Positions 1 through 10,522 of a stretch of 64,000 nt of DNA are shown in pieces; position 1 is the stretch's first letter, and each line of letters begins with the position of its first letter. Made by a program: the position numbers and the translations under genes. This stretch comes from Dendrocalamus latiflorus (lineage: Eukaryota; Streptophyta; Magnoliopsida; Poales; Poaceae): NCBI GenBank assembly GCA_017311315.1, contig CM029610.1:8184236-8248235 (forward strand), given 5' to 3'. The notes below the pieces were generated by a model. That model had not been told where the DNA came from. It was given only the letters and a program-made list of their open reading frames with translations, and ran no database searches.

Positions 1-423
1 TTCTATTATATACTTAAACGTTCGTTGACTAGCGAGAAATTCACAAAGGGCACAAATAACTGAATAAGTTTCAACCTTGAATGTGATGTCTGCTACCTTG
101 TTTATCTGTTTCTGCTTCTTCAAAACCAAAATTTTCTTACATGCAAGATTTCGTTTAGTTATCAAGTAGCAGAGAAATTTTTTCCAGGATTAAGGCTTAA
201 GGCATTTACTTTCCTCACCTTTTCTATGCAGCCGTCCAAAAGGTCATGATAGCAGAGATATATCAAGTTCCAGTGATGATATTCACAATGATGTAAATGC
301 ATCTGTCCTTGTCATATGTTATTTTGAATGACTGTTTGTCCACAAGCTTTGCTGACCCTTGATGTCAATGGCTTCTTGTTTTGGTAAGTTTGTCATATGT
401 CCTTTTTTTTTTGTGTATATCAG

Positions 424-1386
424 GCAAACATCACTTGGACAAAGCCATTCAGATGCACGAGGACCTTGAAAATGAGGTACTCCATTTTCTTAAAGAGCTC
501 TGTTCTATGTTGGTCTTGATTTGGGCAGTGAAACGTGTTTATACCACCTCAGAGAGTCAGTGTAAGCTAATGTGAAATTTCTCCCTTCTTCATAGAATCC
601 ATTTGATTCAACATGTCTACATCACTTAAATACCAACAGATGGCCAGCTGACACCTAAACATTGATTATACTAGGCCTTATATGCTCAGCAATTCTTCAT
701 GTATTCAGGTCCAGACATACGTGTAGTTGCTTGCATTTACTATTATTGTATAGCAATCTTTGTTCATTGTAGAGCTATATCAGTGACACAGTATGCAGGA
801 CTCATGATAGACTGATAATATCTCGATTTTAATAGTTTTGGGAGCTTTTAAGTGCTCTTTAGCTGGTCAATGAGAACTTCATTCGCAGTTTAACTATTGT
901 GCATTTCATATTATGAAAGAGGAATTTGAATGATGTACTCTTGCAGATTACTCAGATTAAAGATAAAGTTTCAGCCAAAGAACAACACATTGCAGATTTG
1001 CAAAAGAGATCTCAGGTGATCTATATCCTGATATTGGAACTTTGTTTTCTCATTCTTATTTAAGATGGCCTCTGCTTGGCTCACTCCAAGACTCCCAACT
1101 GGGATGAATTCTGATGATGAGTTCCAAAATGTTTTTCTTCAAACAAAATGCAGAAATTAGAGGATGAATTGGCTGCTGCACGGAAAGTTTCTTCAGAACG
1201 ACAATTGGTTGTTACAAAGGTATGTGTGCTGTTCTTCACTTGTTGGCTGCTGCTTTATGAAGAGAAGCAACTGATAACAGATAAAAATCATATGTACTTT
1301 GAAAACACTGCATGCAGCTGTACAAATGTTTTCTTCAACTTCAAGACTACAATGACAGGGTCAAGATGTCTGAAAAGGAGCTCCAG
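424..1386 (+). CDS. Coiled-coil protein gene, four internal exons (partial)
   Basis: Four short exons with clean AG/GT borders and matching phase lie at 424-476, 947-1015, 1154-1219 and 1318-1386. Introns separate them. Conceptually joined they read KHHLDKAIQMHEDLENE, ITQIKDKVSAKEQHIADLQ.., KLEDELAAARKVSSERQL.., LYKCFLQLQDYNDRVK... The last three exons are 69, 66 and 69 nt, all multiples of three. The spacing of Leu, Ile and Val among charged residues indicates a continuous alpha-helical coiled coil. The 5' part of the gene lies left of the window; the next exon is the terminal one at 9711-9800. I do not recognise the family. Plant kinesin tails and filament-like plant proteins look like this, but no motor or other signature domain is visible, so the function is left open. 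The exon calls are fairly secure; the identity is not. Confidence 0.6.
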
Positions 1387-1659
1387 GTTATTCTCTGAAC
1401 GTACGCTTTCTTTATCTGCTCTAGAATACCGTTGCCCTGTATTCAGTAGTGTCCTGTTTAGAAGGTAGGGTGCATTTTGATAGTTCCTAGCTATGTTGTA
1501 CGGACACTGACGCGTGTGACACACGACATGGACATGGGAATTCGCCATTTTTCAAAAAAATATCAACACGGGACATGGGGTTTGTGTGTGTGTGTATTAA
1601 TAATTATTATTACATATATATAAATATGAAACATCGGTTGGCAATTAGTAATGTAGAAA

Positions 1660-1770
1660 TCAAACCTCGTGACCAATATTCTCTCTACTAATCTTGCTAC
1701 CACGTTTAGACTTCACCTTTTCATCAGAAGTGGCTTCTTTCAAATCTTCAGCCAATGTAAAGTTGAATCT
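1660..1770 (-). pseudogene. Probable C-terminal fragment of hAT transposase
   Basis: On the minus strand the frame reads FNFTLAEDLKEATSDEKVKS.. and ends IGHEV-stop at 1660-1662. It is a charged, basic tail. It lies just inside the left end of the hAT element and in the same orientation as the BED-finger fragment at 6970-7796. The catalytic core between them is absent, replaced by the Tat element. Identity rests mainly on position and orientation. Confidence 0.3.
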
Positions 1771-2202
1771 AGAAGCTGTGAGAGAAATATTAGCATATCA
1801 AAATACAATGTTCCAAGTCACCCTCACAATCTTCAATTGTAAGTCACAGTGTCCATTTCGTTACCAGGCATTACACAAGCAAATAAAGTGTGTATGAAAT
1901 GACTACTGATGAACATACAACAAAGTATCTAACTTACAGAACAGAAAAGCTATTTCTTAAGTTTTCAGCAAAGAATAAGATTACTCCAGTGCACATGCTT
2001 TACATGTAATCTATTATCAGCTTATTAGCAAGTCAAGTTATCATGAACACCTTTGTAACCTTAAAATATAGATAAGAATTATTACTTATTAGAGATCAAT
2101 TAGAGGGTGTTTGAATATACCAAATCGGATTGCTCGAAGAACTCTTAAGGGGGTCATCCAGGAAGGTAGCTTTGGCAGGTAAAGGAGTAACAATAAGGCC
2201 CT

Positions 2203-2446
2203 TGTAGTAGGGGTGGCCCCTACTTGAGCCCATTCGGCCTGCTAGGGAGCTGTAAGGCCCGGTATGATATATGTAATGACCTATATACCCTTGTGGGAAG
2301 CGTATGACTGTAAGGGCAAAGTTGTAATTGCGCTTTATGGAAATATATATTGCACGCCCTGAGTATGGAGAAGAGGCGAGCATTTTTCATCCATCTCAAC
2401 CACTCCACTGCTCTCCTACTATATTGCTTGGTCAGTAGCCACAACA
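2203..2446 (+). repeat. 5' LTR of Tat-type gypsy element
   Basis: The repeat begins TGTAGTAGGGGTGGCCCC and ends CCACAACA, two bases before a primer-binding-site-like TGGCGCC. It resembles the separate LTR at 29474-29846, which begins TGTATTGGGAGAGTGGCTCC, has GGCCC motifs and also ends CAACA. No matching 3' LTR is found after the truncated pol at 6968. The left boundary is set by that resemblance and could be about 95 bp further left (TGTTTGAATA at 2108). Confidence 0.5.
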
Positions 2447-2448
2447 GT

Positions 2449-2466
2449 TGGCGCCATCCGTGGGGA
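2449..2466 (+). other. Primer-binding site of Tat-type element
   Basis: TGGCGCCATCCGTGGGGA follows the LTR end by two bases. TGGCGCC-type primer sites are characteristic of plant gypsy elements. It fixes the element's orientation as plus. Confidence 0.6.
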
Positions 2467-2496
2467 CGACGGGGAGCAAGCCATAGATTTTGAGAA

Positions 2497-3990
2497 GTGG
2501 TGGCACCCAAGAAATCTTCATCAGCGACAAGGAAGAAGCGGAGCATGATGGCAGCGCTTGCAAACGCTAGGGCCTCGGTCAGCGGGTTGCCCGCGTTGAC
2601 ATCAGGGATCGTTGCTGGTGGCGACGCTAGTGTGGCGAACGTTGACGTCGACGTTTGTGGCATGGCGGTCTGCCCTGCCGAGGGCGCGGTGGCTAGCCTC
2701 GTCAACGGCGCTCGGGTCAGTGGGAGCGGTGGCGCTGATGCTCGCGCCGGCATGCCCAGCGACCCGGCGTCCAGCGCGGGGGCGACAGGTGGCCCTGACG
2801 GTTGCACTGGTCTCGTCACCGACCCTGGGGCTGGCCGCGTCGGTGCGTCAAATAGCTCTGGTGAGCAAGCCGTAGTCGCCAGCAACCTGGCAACTCGCAC
2901 CACTGCTTAGGTTAGTGCAACCGCCCCAATGGTGGAAAACGCTTTGCTGACGGCCCTCGGTACGCTGCAGCACGAGCTGGCAGATCTCCGAGGTGCCGTG
3001 CGGGAAATGCAAGAGGCTTGGAGCCAGCAAACGCCACCGACGGCGGCGGCGGAAGCCACACCCGATCGGGCAGACAGCCACGATGCCCCCACCTCCAGTC
3101 GCGCTACGCTTCGATGTGTAGATTCGGAAGACTTCAAGTTCCCCGCCATTGAGCCATACAAGGGCGACACGAACCCTAGAGAGTTCGTTCGCGTGTACGA
3201 GACCGCCATCGAGGCTGCTGGCGGGGATGACTCTACCAAGGCAAAGGGGCTGCCGCTCGTGCTGCAGGGAGTAGCGCTCTCCTGGTTTTTTACCATAGGG
3301 CCGAACTCCATCTACGTGTGGGAACAGATCCGAGACCGCCTGTACAATAACTTCCAGGGAAACTACATCGAGCAGGTTGACGCGGGTCAACTCTTCGCCA
3401 TTAAGCAAAAGCCCTCGGAAAAGCTCCAAGAGTAGTTCAAACATTTTGTCAAGGTTCACTGTCAAGTCAAAGTTGTCAGCGAGAACAAGATCATCAACGT
3501 AGCGATCCAAGGCCTTCGCTCAGGGCCACTGGCGCCGAATATAACACGCGCAAGCCGATAAGGACGGTGGCCAAGCTCTTCGACAAGATGGAGGAGTATG
3601 CGAGGGGAGAAGAAGACGCACAATGGCGCAGGGGCGACACCTCCGACGCCAAGCAGACGGAGGACTCACCGAAGGACTCCTCCCATCGCAAGCAAGACTC
3701 CTCGAAGGACACCTCCAAGCGCAAGCAAGACTCGTCGAGTGACAAATCCAACCACAGGCAGCGCAAATCTCAGAAGGTCCGGTACGTCTTCGACATCGAA
3801 GGCGGCTCCAACGATAGCGCCCCCGCTAGCCGAGGACGCAGTCGCAGAGGTCGTGGACGCGGGCGAGGCTGATGCCACGACGATGGAATGCGTGGCGAAG
3901 CGGAGCGCCAATAGCAGGGACTATGGTGCGAGGTGCACGGCCGCAGCGACCATCTCACACAGACATGCCCCACCATTGTGACGCTTCGCC
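2497..3990 (+). pseudogene. gag: Tat-type gypsy gag, degenerate
   Basis: The reading frame is broken by a stop after residue 137 (2908-2910), a stop at about 3433 and a frameshift around 3560, yet stays recognisable. There is a polar N-terminus, then a central gag block (DFKFPAIEPYKGDTNPREFV.., LSWFFTIGP..IYVWEQIRDR) at 3120-3430. A Lys/Asp/Ser-rich stretch (3600-3790) and an RGRGRGRG tail follow. A degenerate knuckle CEVHGRSDHLTQTC lies at about 3931-3970. This order (retrotransposon gag domain, basic linker, knuckle) is that of plant Tat elements. The original start codon seems to be lost; the first codons are GTG GTG. Confidence 0.7.
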
Positions 3991-4275
3991 AATGCGTCGC
4001 CTGGGGCATCCCTTGAAGCGGGGACCCCAGCGGTGGCTCACGTGCAGTAGCCCCAAGGCCTTCTGCGAATACAGGCCCCGGAGGGAGGCCAACGCCGCGT
4101 CATAAACGTCATATCCGAGGGTTCCTCCCTAGAATTTTCATCTACACAGCAGCAGAAAGCCTATGCTCGTCGGCTACATCACGTGGCGGCTTATATGGCC
4201 CAGGCGCCGACGCAGAGGGAGTTGACTTTCCCCACCAAGATCCCCTGGTGATTCAGGCCGCCATCCAGGCTGCGA

Positions 4276-6968
4276 TGTTAAGCGCGTCCTAGTCGATGAG
4301 GGCAGTTCCGCCGACATCTTATTCGTGGCAGCCTTCGACCAAATGAGAATTCCCCGAAGCAGGTTAACCCTTGGGAATCCCACTTCAGGGCTTCGAGGGT
4401 CAACCGTTGAAAGCCTTGGGCCAGATACGGTTGCAGGTATCTTTTGGGCAGGGCGACAATGCGAGGAGTGAGGACGTCACCTTTGATGTCGTCGACCTCC
4501 CGTACCCATATAACGCCATCCTAGGATGCCCGACCCTCAATGCCTTTGGGGTGGTCTTGCACCATAGCTTCCTCTACGTGAAACTCCCAGGCCCACACGA
4601 CATCGTCATCGTGTTCGGGAACCAATACCTCGCCCAACAAATAGAGCTTGGCACCCGGGGCCCACATCAGAAGGTGCACGTGCTCACTGACACCCCCGGA
4701 GTAGGCACGCCCTCCGCCCCAGGGTGGACGCCCAAGCCCCGGCTGGATAGCGGAGTCAAGAGAATCCCCTTGCATACCGCCGGCCACCAGGTGTCCATCG
4801 GCGAGGGCCTTTCCCTAGAGGTCGAACAGGACCTACTCCGAGCGCTCCGAGACAACACGGTTGTCTTCGCGTGGTTGCCAACCGACATAAAGGGTGTGGA
4901 CCGCGCCATCATCGAGCACACTCTTGCGGTCCGCCCTGACGCCAAGCTGGCCAAGCAGAGGCTTCGGCGCATGTCTCTCGAGCGCCAGCAGGCGGCAAAG
5001 GCAGAGGTAGCGAAGCCGCTCCAGTCCGGGGTCATATGTGAAGTTTAGCACTCGAACTGGCTCGCCAATCCGGTGCTGGTGAAGAAGGCCAATGGTGCGT
5101 GGCGCATGTGGATTGACTTCACCGCCCTCAACAAGGCATGTCCAAAGGACAACTACCTGCTTCCTCGCATAGATTAACTAGTGGATGCCACGGCGAGATG
5201 CGAGCTCATGAGCTTCTTGGACGCATATTCTGGCTACCATTAGATTCATATGGCCAAGGACGACGAAGTCAAGACGAGCTTCATAACGCCAGTAGGGACG
5301 TACTGCTTCGTCATGATGCCCTTCGCCCTCAAAAACGCAGGCGCCACCTTTATGCGTCTCGTCACCCTCGCACTTGCCTCCCAGCTTGGAAGAAATGTCA
5401 AAGCCTACGTCAACGACGTGATCGTAAAGACTAGACAACTTGCCTCCCACGGTCAAGACCTTCAGGAGACCTTCGACAACCTCCGACGAGCGAGCATCAA
5501 GCTTAACCCAGACAAATGCGTCTTCAGCGTGCAAGCTAGGAAGCTTTTGGGCTTCCTGGTGTTCGGCTGAGGAATCTAGGTGAACCCTGACAAAGTCGAC
5601 GCAATCCTTTCCATGGAGCTGCCCAAGACAAGGGAGGTTCAGAGGCTCACCGGACGCATTGCCGCGTTGAGTCGCTTCCTATCCAGGGCGGCCGAGCGAG
5701 GCCTCGTTCTTCAAGACCCTTTGCGGATGCAACGGGTTCCATTGGGATGACGACTGCGCGAAGGCTTTCGACAAACTCAAGAAGCACCTCGCAAGCCTTC
5801 CCACTTTAGTCGCCTCGACACCAGAGGCTCTGCTGCTGCTGTACCTCGCTGCCACAGCAGCAGTGATCAGTGTAGTCCTCGTTCTGGAGGAGGGCTTCCT
5901 TTAGCGATCTTGTATTTCGTCTTCGAAGCCCTCTAGGGCGCCAAGACGGGGTACACTGAACTGGAGAAATTAGCTTACGCGCTTGTTATGGCCTCGAGGA
6001 AGCTTTGGCATTACTTCCTTGCTCACCCTATCACCGTGCCTTCCTCATTTCCCCTGGCGGAGATGCTACATAACAAGGAGTCCACAGGTAGTATCGGTGT
6101 GTGGGCGATCGAGCTTGCGCCCTTTTCCTTGACGTACGCTTCGTGCACGTCCATAAAGTCTCAGGTCCTCGCGGACTTCCTTGCCGAGTGGACCCACCTG
6201 CTCAGCCGCAGGCACAGCCATCGTCAGACCTAGTATGGACCCTTCACACGGACGGAGCCTACGACGCTCCTGGCATCGGGGTGGGCACAATGGTCACTAC
6301 GCCGGAGGGACATCGCCTGCTGTACTTGGCATGTCTTGGGCACCATCAAAGCCCTGGGCGCGCGAAGGGTCCTTATCCACACCGACTTGCGTCTGATCGC
6401 GGGGCACGTCGACAAATCCTATCAGGCTAAGGACCCCGATTTGGCCAAGTATCTAGCTACGGTGAGGGCGAAGGAACACCATTGCTTGGGCGTCACGGTA
6501 AAAGCCATTCCGCTTGCGGACAATGAGCAGGCTAATGCGCTCGCCAAGGCCGCTAGCCAGCAGATTCCTCTTCCCGCGGGGACGTTCTACGAGGTCTTAC
6601 CCACGGCAGCCATCGAGAAAGACAAGCGTGATGCAGCCCTCGTTTGTCAAATCGCCCAGCAGGGCGACTGGCGAGAGCCCATATACGGCTTTCTGCAGGG
6701 CGTAGTCGAGCTGGACGACCCCCTCGAGCTGCGACGTTTACAGCACCGCTCCAGGTCCTTCCAGGTGCTGGATGGCGTCCTATACAAGCGAGGAGTTTGC
6801 GCCCCACTCCTGCGATGTCTTTCGCGCAACGAGGGAAAGCGCCTCCTCGCCGAAATTCATGCAGGGCTTTGCGGCTCACACATTGTGCTGTGGTCCCTCG
6901 TTGGCAAGGCGTTCAGGCAAGGCTTCTATTGGCCAACGGCCATCGCGGGCGCGTATGACCTTTGGTAG
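4276..6968 (+). pseudogene. pol: Tat-type gypsy pol (PR, RT, RNase H, second RNase H, truncated IN)
   Basis: Protease remnant VLVDEGSSADIL lies at about 4287-4325, with Glu where Gly or Ser/Thr is usual. Reverse transcriptase spans about 4930-5570, with KANGAWRMWIDFTALNKACP, YCFVMMPFALKNAGATF and the catalytic box read as YVNDVIVK; YVDD is expected, so a catalytic Asp has become Asn. A chromosomal-type RNase H follows, then a second RNase H starting LHTDGAYDAPGIGVGTM (about 6238). The archaeal-type second RNase H marks the Tat lineage. Integrase begins at about 6600 and stops at AIAGAYDLW within the HHCC zinc region. Multiple stops and frameshifts make it dead. No 3' LTR follows; hAT coding DNA resumes at about 6969. 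Confidence 0.75.
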
Positions 6969-6969
6969 T

Positions 6970-7796
6970 GTGTATTTCTTGCAACATTGAAAGACAATCC
7001 TGAAAACAAAAAACATAACCCAAAATTAGTTGAAAACTATCAAGGACTTGTCAATTGGATAAATTCAAGCAAAGCTTTTGATTCAACTTGATTACAAACC
7101 TGCGCAATAAAACATCCTTGCAATCATAGGGTCTGTTCTTTTGGGTTGAGACTTATGGTTGAAACCGGTTGAAAATTTTTGAATTTTGGCTGTTTGGGAC
7201 AGAATACAGAGAGAGAGAGATAGTCGCGTGCGGTTTTGGCCGATATAAATGAAGTCAGTATAATGTATATTACAATAAACTATTAAACCTCGCTTTGAAA
7301 AGGTACTTCTTTGAAAGCTAGTTACTGTAGAGAAGCCGAAAGCCAAAACTGAAAGCCGTTTGCCGAACAGGCCCATAGCATCTAGCTGTTGGCAAGTTTC
7401 GTTGTTGAAAGCTTTCTCCAAACATGAAGTTTCCCTCCATTTGGTGCCCATGCTAGATGAAGCAACACTAGTTGTAGTCGTTGGCAAAGGAACATTTCTT
7501 TACTTTGTTTTGGCTAATTCTTGTTTGGTTTTTGCAACTTTACTTTTAAGCTGAGTAAGGATATGTACGGTTATCTTTGGGCATATTTTGATTCCGCCGT
7601 TAGATGCTTTAAGCAAGTAAGCTTTCACTCTAGAGTATCTACCAGTATACACATGTTTACAATACTTGCATCTAAACCTCATGTTTCCTCCACCTGCACT
7701 AGTCCTTTCCAGAGACTCCACATGATTCCACAACAGAGCCTTGATACTTTGCTGGTCATCTGCTGTAGCGCTTGAATCACCCGTTTCTATCTCCAA
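6970..7796 (-). pseudogene. hAT transposase N-terminal part with BED zinc finger
   Basis: On the minus strand a BED-type finger reads NMRFRCKYCKHVYTGRYSRV.. with later IKICPKIT; the expected His is replaced (KAYLL). The same frame runs through one TAA stop (just after LAKTK) to SSSMGTKWRETSCLEKAFNN.., QQLDA. It is then interrupted by a 246-bp MITE and resumes MIARMFYCAG. A 100-bp intron (7000-7099; donor GTTTGT, acceptor TTTTCAG) follows, and the next exon begins LSFNVARNTH before it is cut off by the Tat element. The order BED finger, then IARMFY..AG, then FNVARNPH is that of plant hAT transposases. Dead: one nonsense, two insertions and loss of the catalytic core. Confidence 0.7.
7129..7374. 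mobile_element. Tourist-like MITE inside the hAT transposase exon
   Basis: A 246-bp element with termini GGGTCTGTTCTTTTGGG.. and ..GCCGAACAGGCCC. It is flanked by ATA on both sides. Removing it and one ATA restores the transposase frame (LDA-MIARMF), which proves the insertion. The 3-bp target duplication and GGGCCTGTTC-type ends suggest PIF/Harbinger (Tourist-like) origin. It is related to the elements at 13381-13621 and 14872-15096. Confidence 0.8.
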
Positions 7797-7853
7797 AACA
7801 GAAAAATGCTACAAACAAGAGAAGACATATCTATATAAATAAAAACAACCAGT

Positions 7854-8636
7854 CATGGTTATCACGGTGTCGCCTAGGCGACGCCTAGTCGTCCTGGCGG
7901 TCTGAGGAGGACGCCAAGGCCGGTCGCCTAGGAGATCTGCCGCCACTGGCGCCGATCTGCGGCTTTCTCCCGTTGCCGACGCTGATCTGCGGCCTTCTCC
8001 GCCGCTGAGGAAGGGGCGGAGAGGCGGGGCTGGCGCGTTGGAAGCAGAGGAGGCGAAGGGACGCGGGCGCGTCGGCGTCGGAAGCAGAGGACACGGAGGG
8101 ACGCAGGCGCGCCAGGGGAGGCGGAGGGACGCGGGCGGCGGCGGAAGCAGGGGAGGTGGAAGGGAGGGGAGGCGGTGGGGAGAGGAGGGCCGGACGCGGG
8201 GAGGTGGCGGATCGGGCGCGGGGAGGGGAGGCGGCGGTGAGAGAGAGATGGGGGAGAGAGCTGCGAACTGGCTGGGCTGGCGGCGGTAGGGTTAGGGCAG
8301 TGTTATATTTTCTTGGTTTTTTGCGATTAAGTCCTCAGAGTTTCTAAAAATTATGAACAGACCCTTTTTTCAATAGATTTCTTATAATTTAGACCTTGAG
8401 AGTTTCTAAAAATTACAAACAAACTCTTTTCTCAATAGATTTTTTCTAATTTAGACCTCCTGAGATATGATTATTTAAATATTTATGCTATTATGCTGCA
8501 TGGTTATTTATTTTTCATTCATATAAGGTATTATTTGTCGTCTAACTACTATCGTCTAATTGTCGCCATGGCGGACGTCTAGTCGACTAGGCGCTCCGGC
8601 CTCACCGCGACTTGCCGGAGTGCCGTGACAACCTTG
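7854..8636. mobile_element. Non-autonomous hAT-like element (copy C) with GC-rich core
   Basis: A 783-bp element with ends CATGGTTATCACGG and CCGTGACAACCTTG (inverse CAAGGTTGTCACGG), flanked by CAACCAGT (7846-7853) and CAACCGGT (8637-8644), an 8-bp duplication with one mismatch. Subterminal GCCTAGGCGAC-like motifs recur at both ends. The interior has a GC-rich core (about 7920-8290) and then an AT-rich half containing an imperfect 60-bp duplication (about 8335-8460, unit starting AGAGTTTCTAAAAATTA). No transposase. Its right end resembles the left end of the element at 30612-31325, so they form one family. Confidence 0.7.
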
Positions 8637-8644
8637 CAACCGGT

Positions 8645-9710
8645 GAGATTCAAGGCACCTCCAAGAAAATCTTACAATAATCATAAAAAGGAAAAAATCC
8701 GAGAAATTGTCATATTGATTGAGAAAAAAGAGAACAATCTTCACCACATATTTTGGTGGGATCAGCTATAATGGTGCAAATTAATCATATATATTAGAGT
8801 TGTATAGTAAATACAATTGTATTTTAATTGTAAGTAGCAGAGCTGTATACCAAAGACAACTGTATCATAATATCTAACCATGTAATTGCGCGGGTAAATC
8901 TGCTAGTTTAGATCTAATACAAGAATGGGGAAAGGTTAATTCTGTGGATCTGAAAAAAGATATTATTCTGATACAGGTGTTGTCCATGAGAACTTTTAAG
9001 AGTTGACCTTGGACATGATGGTTTTAATACAATGTTATTAACGATGGGAGAACATCTAAGCTGTTTGATGTGTCAAAAACAAAATTGGTACTGCAGGGGA
9101 TGAAATCGACGGTACAGGACGTTGCATACATGGGAATTTTCTTCTGGTTTGTGCTAGAAGCATCGGTCTACATACATCCGATGAACAAAATATGCAATTC
9201 TGTTAGGAGCCTTGAGAGGAAGGAGCACGGGATAGTTTTGGGACTCACTGGGATCACTGTCGGTCGTGAGAGGATGATTTGTTGTCGGACGCTGGTCGCC
9301 GGTCTCATTTCCTCCGCCGTAGCCACAGAAGTGGGCAATGGCGACCGGCGGGAGACGGCGAGCCGAGCAGGGAAGCGAACAGCGGCCACAAGCACGAGAA
9401 ACAGAGGAGCAAAACCCTAGCGCCCACCACCTAAGTGCGTCGTCTGGTTGTGGGCTAGGCCTCATCTAGCTGTGGTCTGGGCCGGATGAAGTGGGCCGTG
9501 TGTGAAAAAAGAGGCCATACTTGTCTGGGCCGTGTCCGATACGTATTGTAAATATAAAATATTTTTTCGCACAAGAATATTCACACCAAAAATACGTATC
9601 TGCACCGTGTAAGAGCCATGTCCGTGTCCGACACGGACTTGCACCTCCTAGTTCTTACAAGGACTATTTTCGTGCTATATACTGACTTGCCCTGTGTTTC
9701 CATATTACAG
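8645..9710. other. Remainder of hAT element and intron, no gene
   Basis: This stretch joins the nested hAT-like copy to the terminal exon at 9711. A modestly GC-rich segment (9200-9480) and repeated GTGTCCGACACGG-like motifs near 9530-9640 belong to the subterminal region of the host hAT element. Open frames here show no known domain. Confidence 0.4.
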
Positions 9711-9800
9711 TCTCTCGTCGATGCTGCGATGGCTGAGGTTGACATGGCTGAAGATGCTACAACCAAAGATGGTTCAATGTATGAGAATGGCGTGGTTTGA
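9711..9800 (+). CDS. Terminal exon of the coiled-coil gene
   Basis: After a pyrimidine-rich tract and the acceptor TTACAG the frame continues as SLVDAAMAEVDMAEDATTKD.. and ends MYENGVV-stop at 9800. The exon starts in phase 0, which fits the phase at the end of the exon at 1386. The acidic, polar tail is typical of the C-terminus of a coiled-coil protein. The intron between them is about 8.3 kb because a hAT element with nested insertions occupies 1491-9649. Pairing with the upstream exons is inferred from phase, orientation and composition. An alternative is that this exon belongs to an intronless remnant. Confidence 0.5.
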   Translation, partial: SLVDAAMAEVDMAEDATTKDGSMYENGVV

Positions 9801-10132
9801 AGATCTTCGCATTGCAAAACCGATATTGTTTCTCATGGTGCTAATTCTTTAGAAGTATAATTTACTATGTAGAACTGTAAGAAATGACGCATGCAAGTGA
9901 AGGCCAGGAAACCATGCAGTAGGAAACCATGCAGTATTACTTTGGACATTGGTTAGTGTGGTCGAGACTTGTCAGGGTAAATTGTTGGCCTGAGGCTTTC
10001 TTGTCTGACTTCACCAGCGATAATGTAAGCTGCCCATAATATGTCAACTAGCGCAGTTATGTAAGCTTGACTTCGCAATTTGTCCAAATATCTCGTCTTG
10101 GGCTAGCCACAGCTTTGGGTGAAATGTTGTTC

Positions 10133-10344
10133 CGTTCTTTTGATCTTATGACTTATAGCTTTTCTTAAATAAATAAACGAGATAGCTTCTTTGCTGTTGT
10201 TTTGAAGCTTGATAGCTTTTTCGCTGTCGTTTTGAAGCTTTATCGAGATAGTTTTTTTTTGAAGAGACTCATCGGTATCGATTTCTTTGCATGAATCCTT
10301 GTGCTAAGGTTAAAACTCATCAGCCGTAGCTGAAATAACTCGTT
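10133..10344. mobile_element. Possible decayed MITE
   Basis: The segment runs from GTTCTTTTGATCTTATGACTT.. to ..CAGCCGTAGCTGAAATAAC. The internal layout (AAATAAATAAACGAGATAG, TTTGAAGCTTTATCGAGATAG, TCGGTATCGATTT) matches the MITE at 42001-42190. Ends are degraded and no target duplication is evident. Confidence 0.35.
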
Positions 10345-10410
10345 ATTAATGATGTTGGTGTCTTGGTGCCATCGAAAGGACTTCATTTTCCGCAATGGCT
10401 CAGCCTTTCC

Positions 10411-10522
10411 TATCATGCGGTGAACCAACTGTTCCATCTATGTGCTACTACCTTACAGATTAGCTCTATCATGCGGTGAACCAATTGTTCCATCTATGTG
10501 CTACTACCTTACAGATTAGCTT
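10411..10522. repeat. 56-bp tandem duplication
   Basis: Two adjacent copies of a unit beginning TATCATGCGGTGAACCAA and ending CTTACAGATTAGCT; the second starts at 10467. They differ at a couple of positions, so the duplication is recent. No coding role is seen. Confidence 0.85.

Larger units (their letters stand above)
1491..9649. mobile_element. Old composite hAT element filling the intron
   Basis: The left end begins CTATGTTGTACGGACAC at 1491. The right end near 9649 is the imperfect inverse (GTGTCCGACACGGACTTGC..). Flanking octamers GTTCCTAG (1483-1490) and GTTCTTAC (9650-9657) match at 6 of 8 positions, as expected for an aged 8-bp hAT target duplication. Inside, on the minus strand, are transposase fragments: the N-terminal BED-finger part near the right end (6970-7796) and a candidate C-terminus near the left end (1660-1770), in the order expected for one interrupted gene. 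A Tat retroelement lies between them; a Tourist-like MITE and a smaller hAT-like element are also nested. The superfamily is well supported by the transposase; the exact ends are inference. Confidence 0.45.

Noticed and set aside
424..1386. Calling the coiled-coil gene a kinesin
   Set aside because: No motor domain is in the window and tail coiled coils are not diagnostic.
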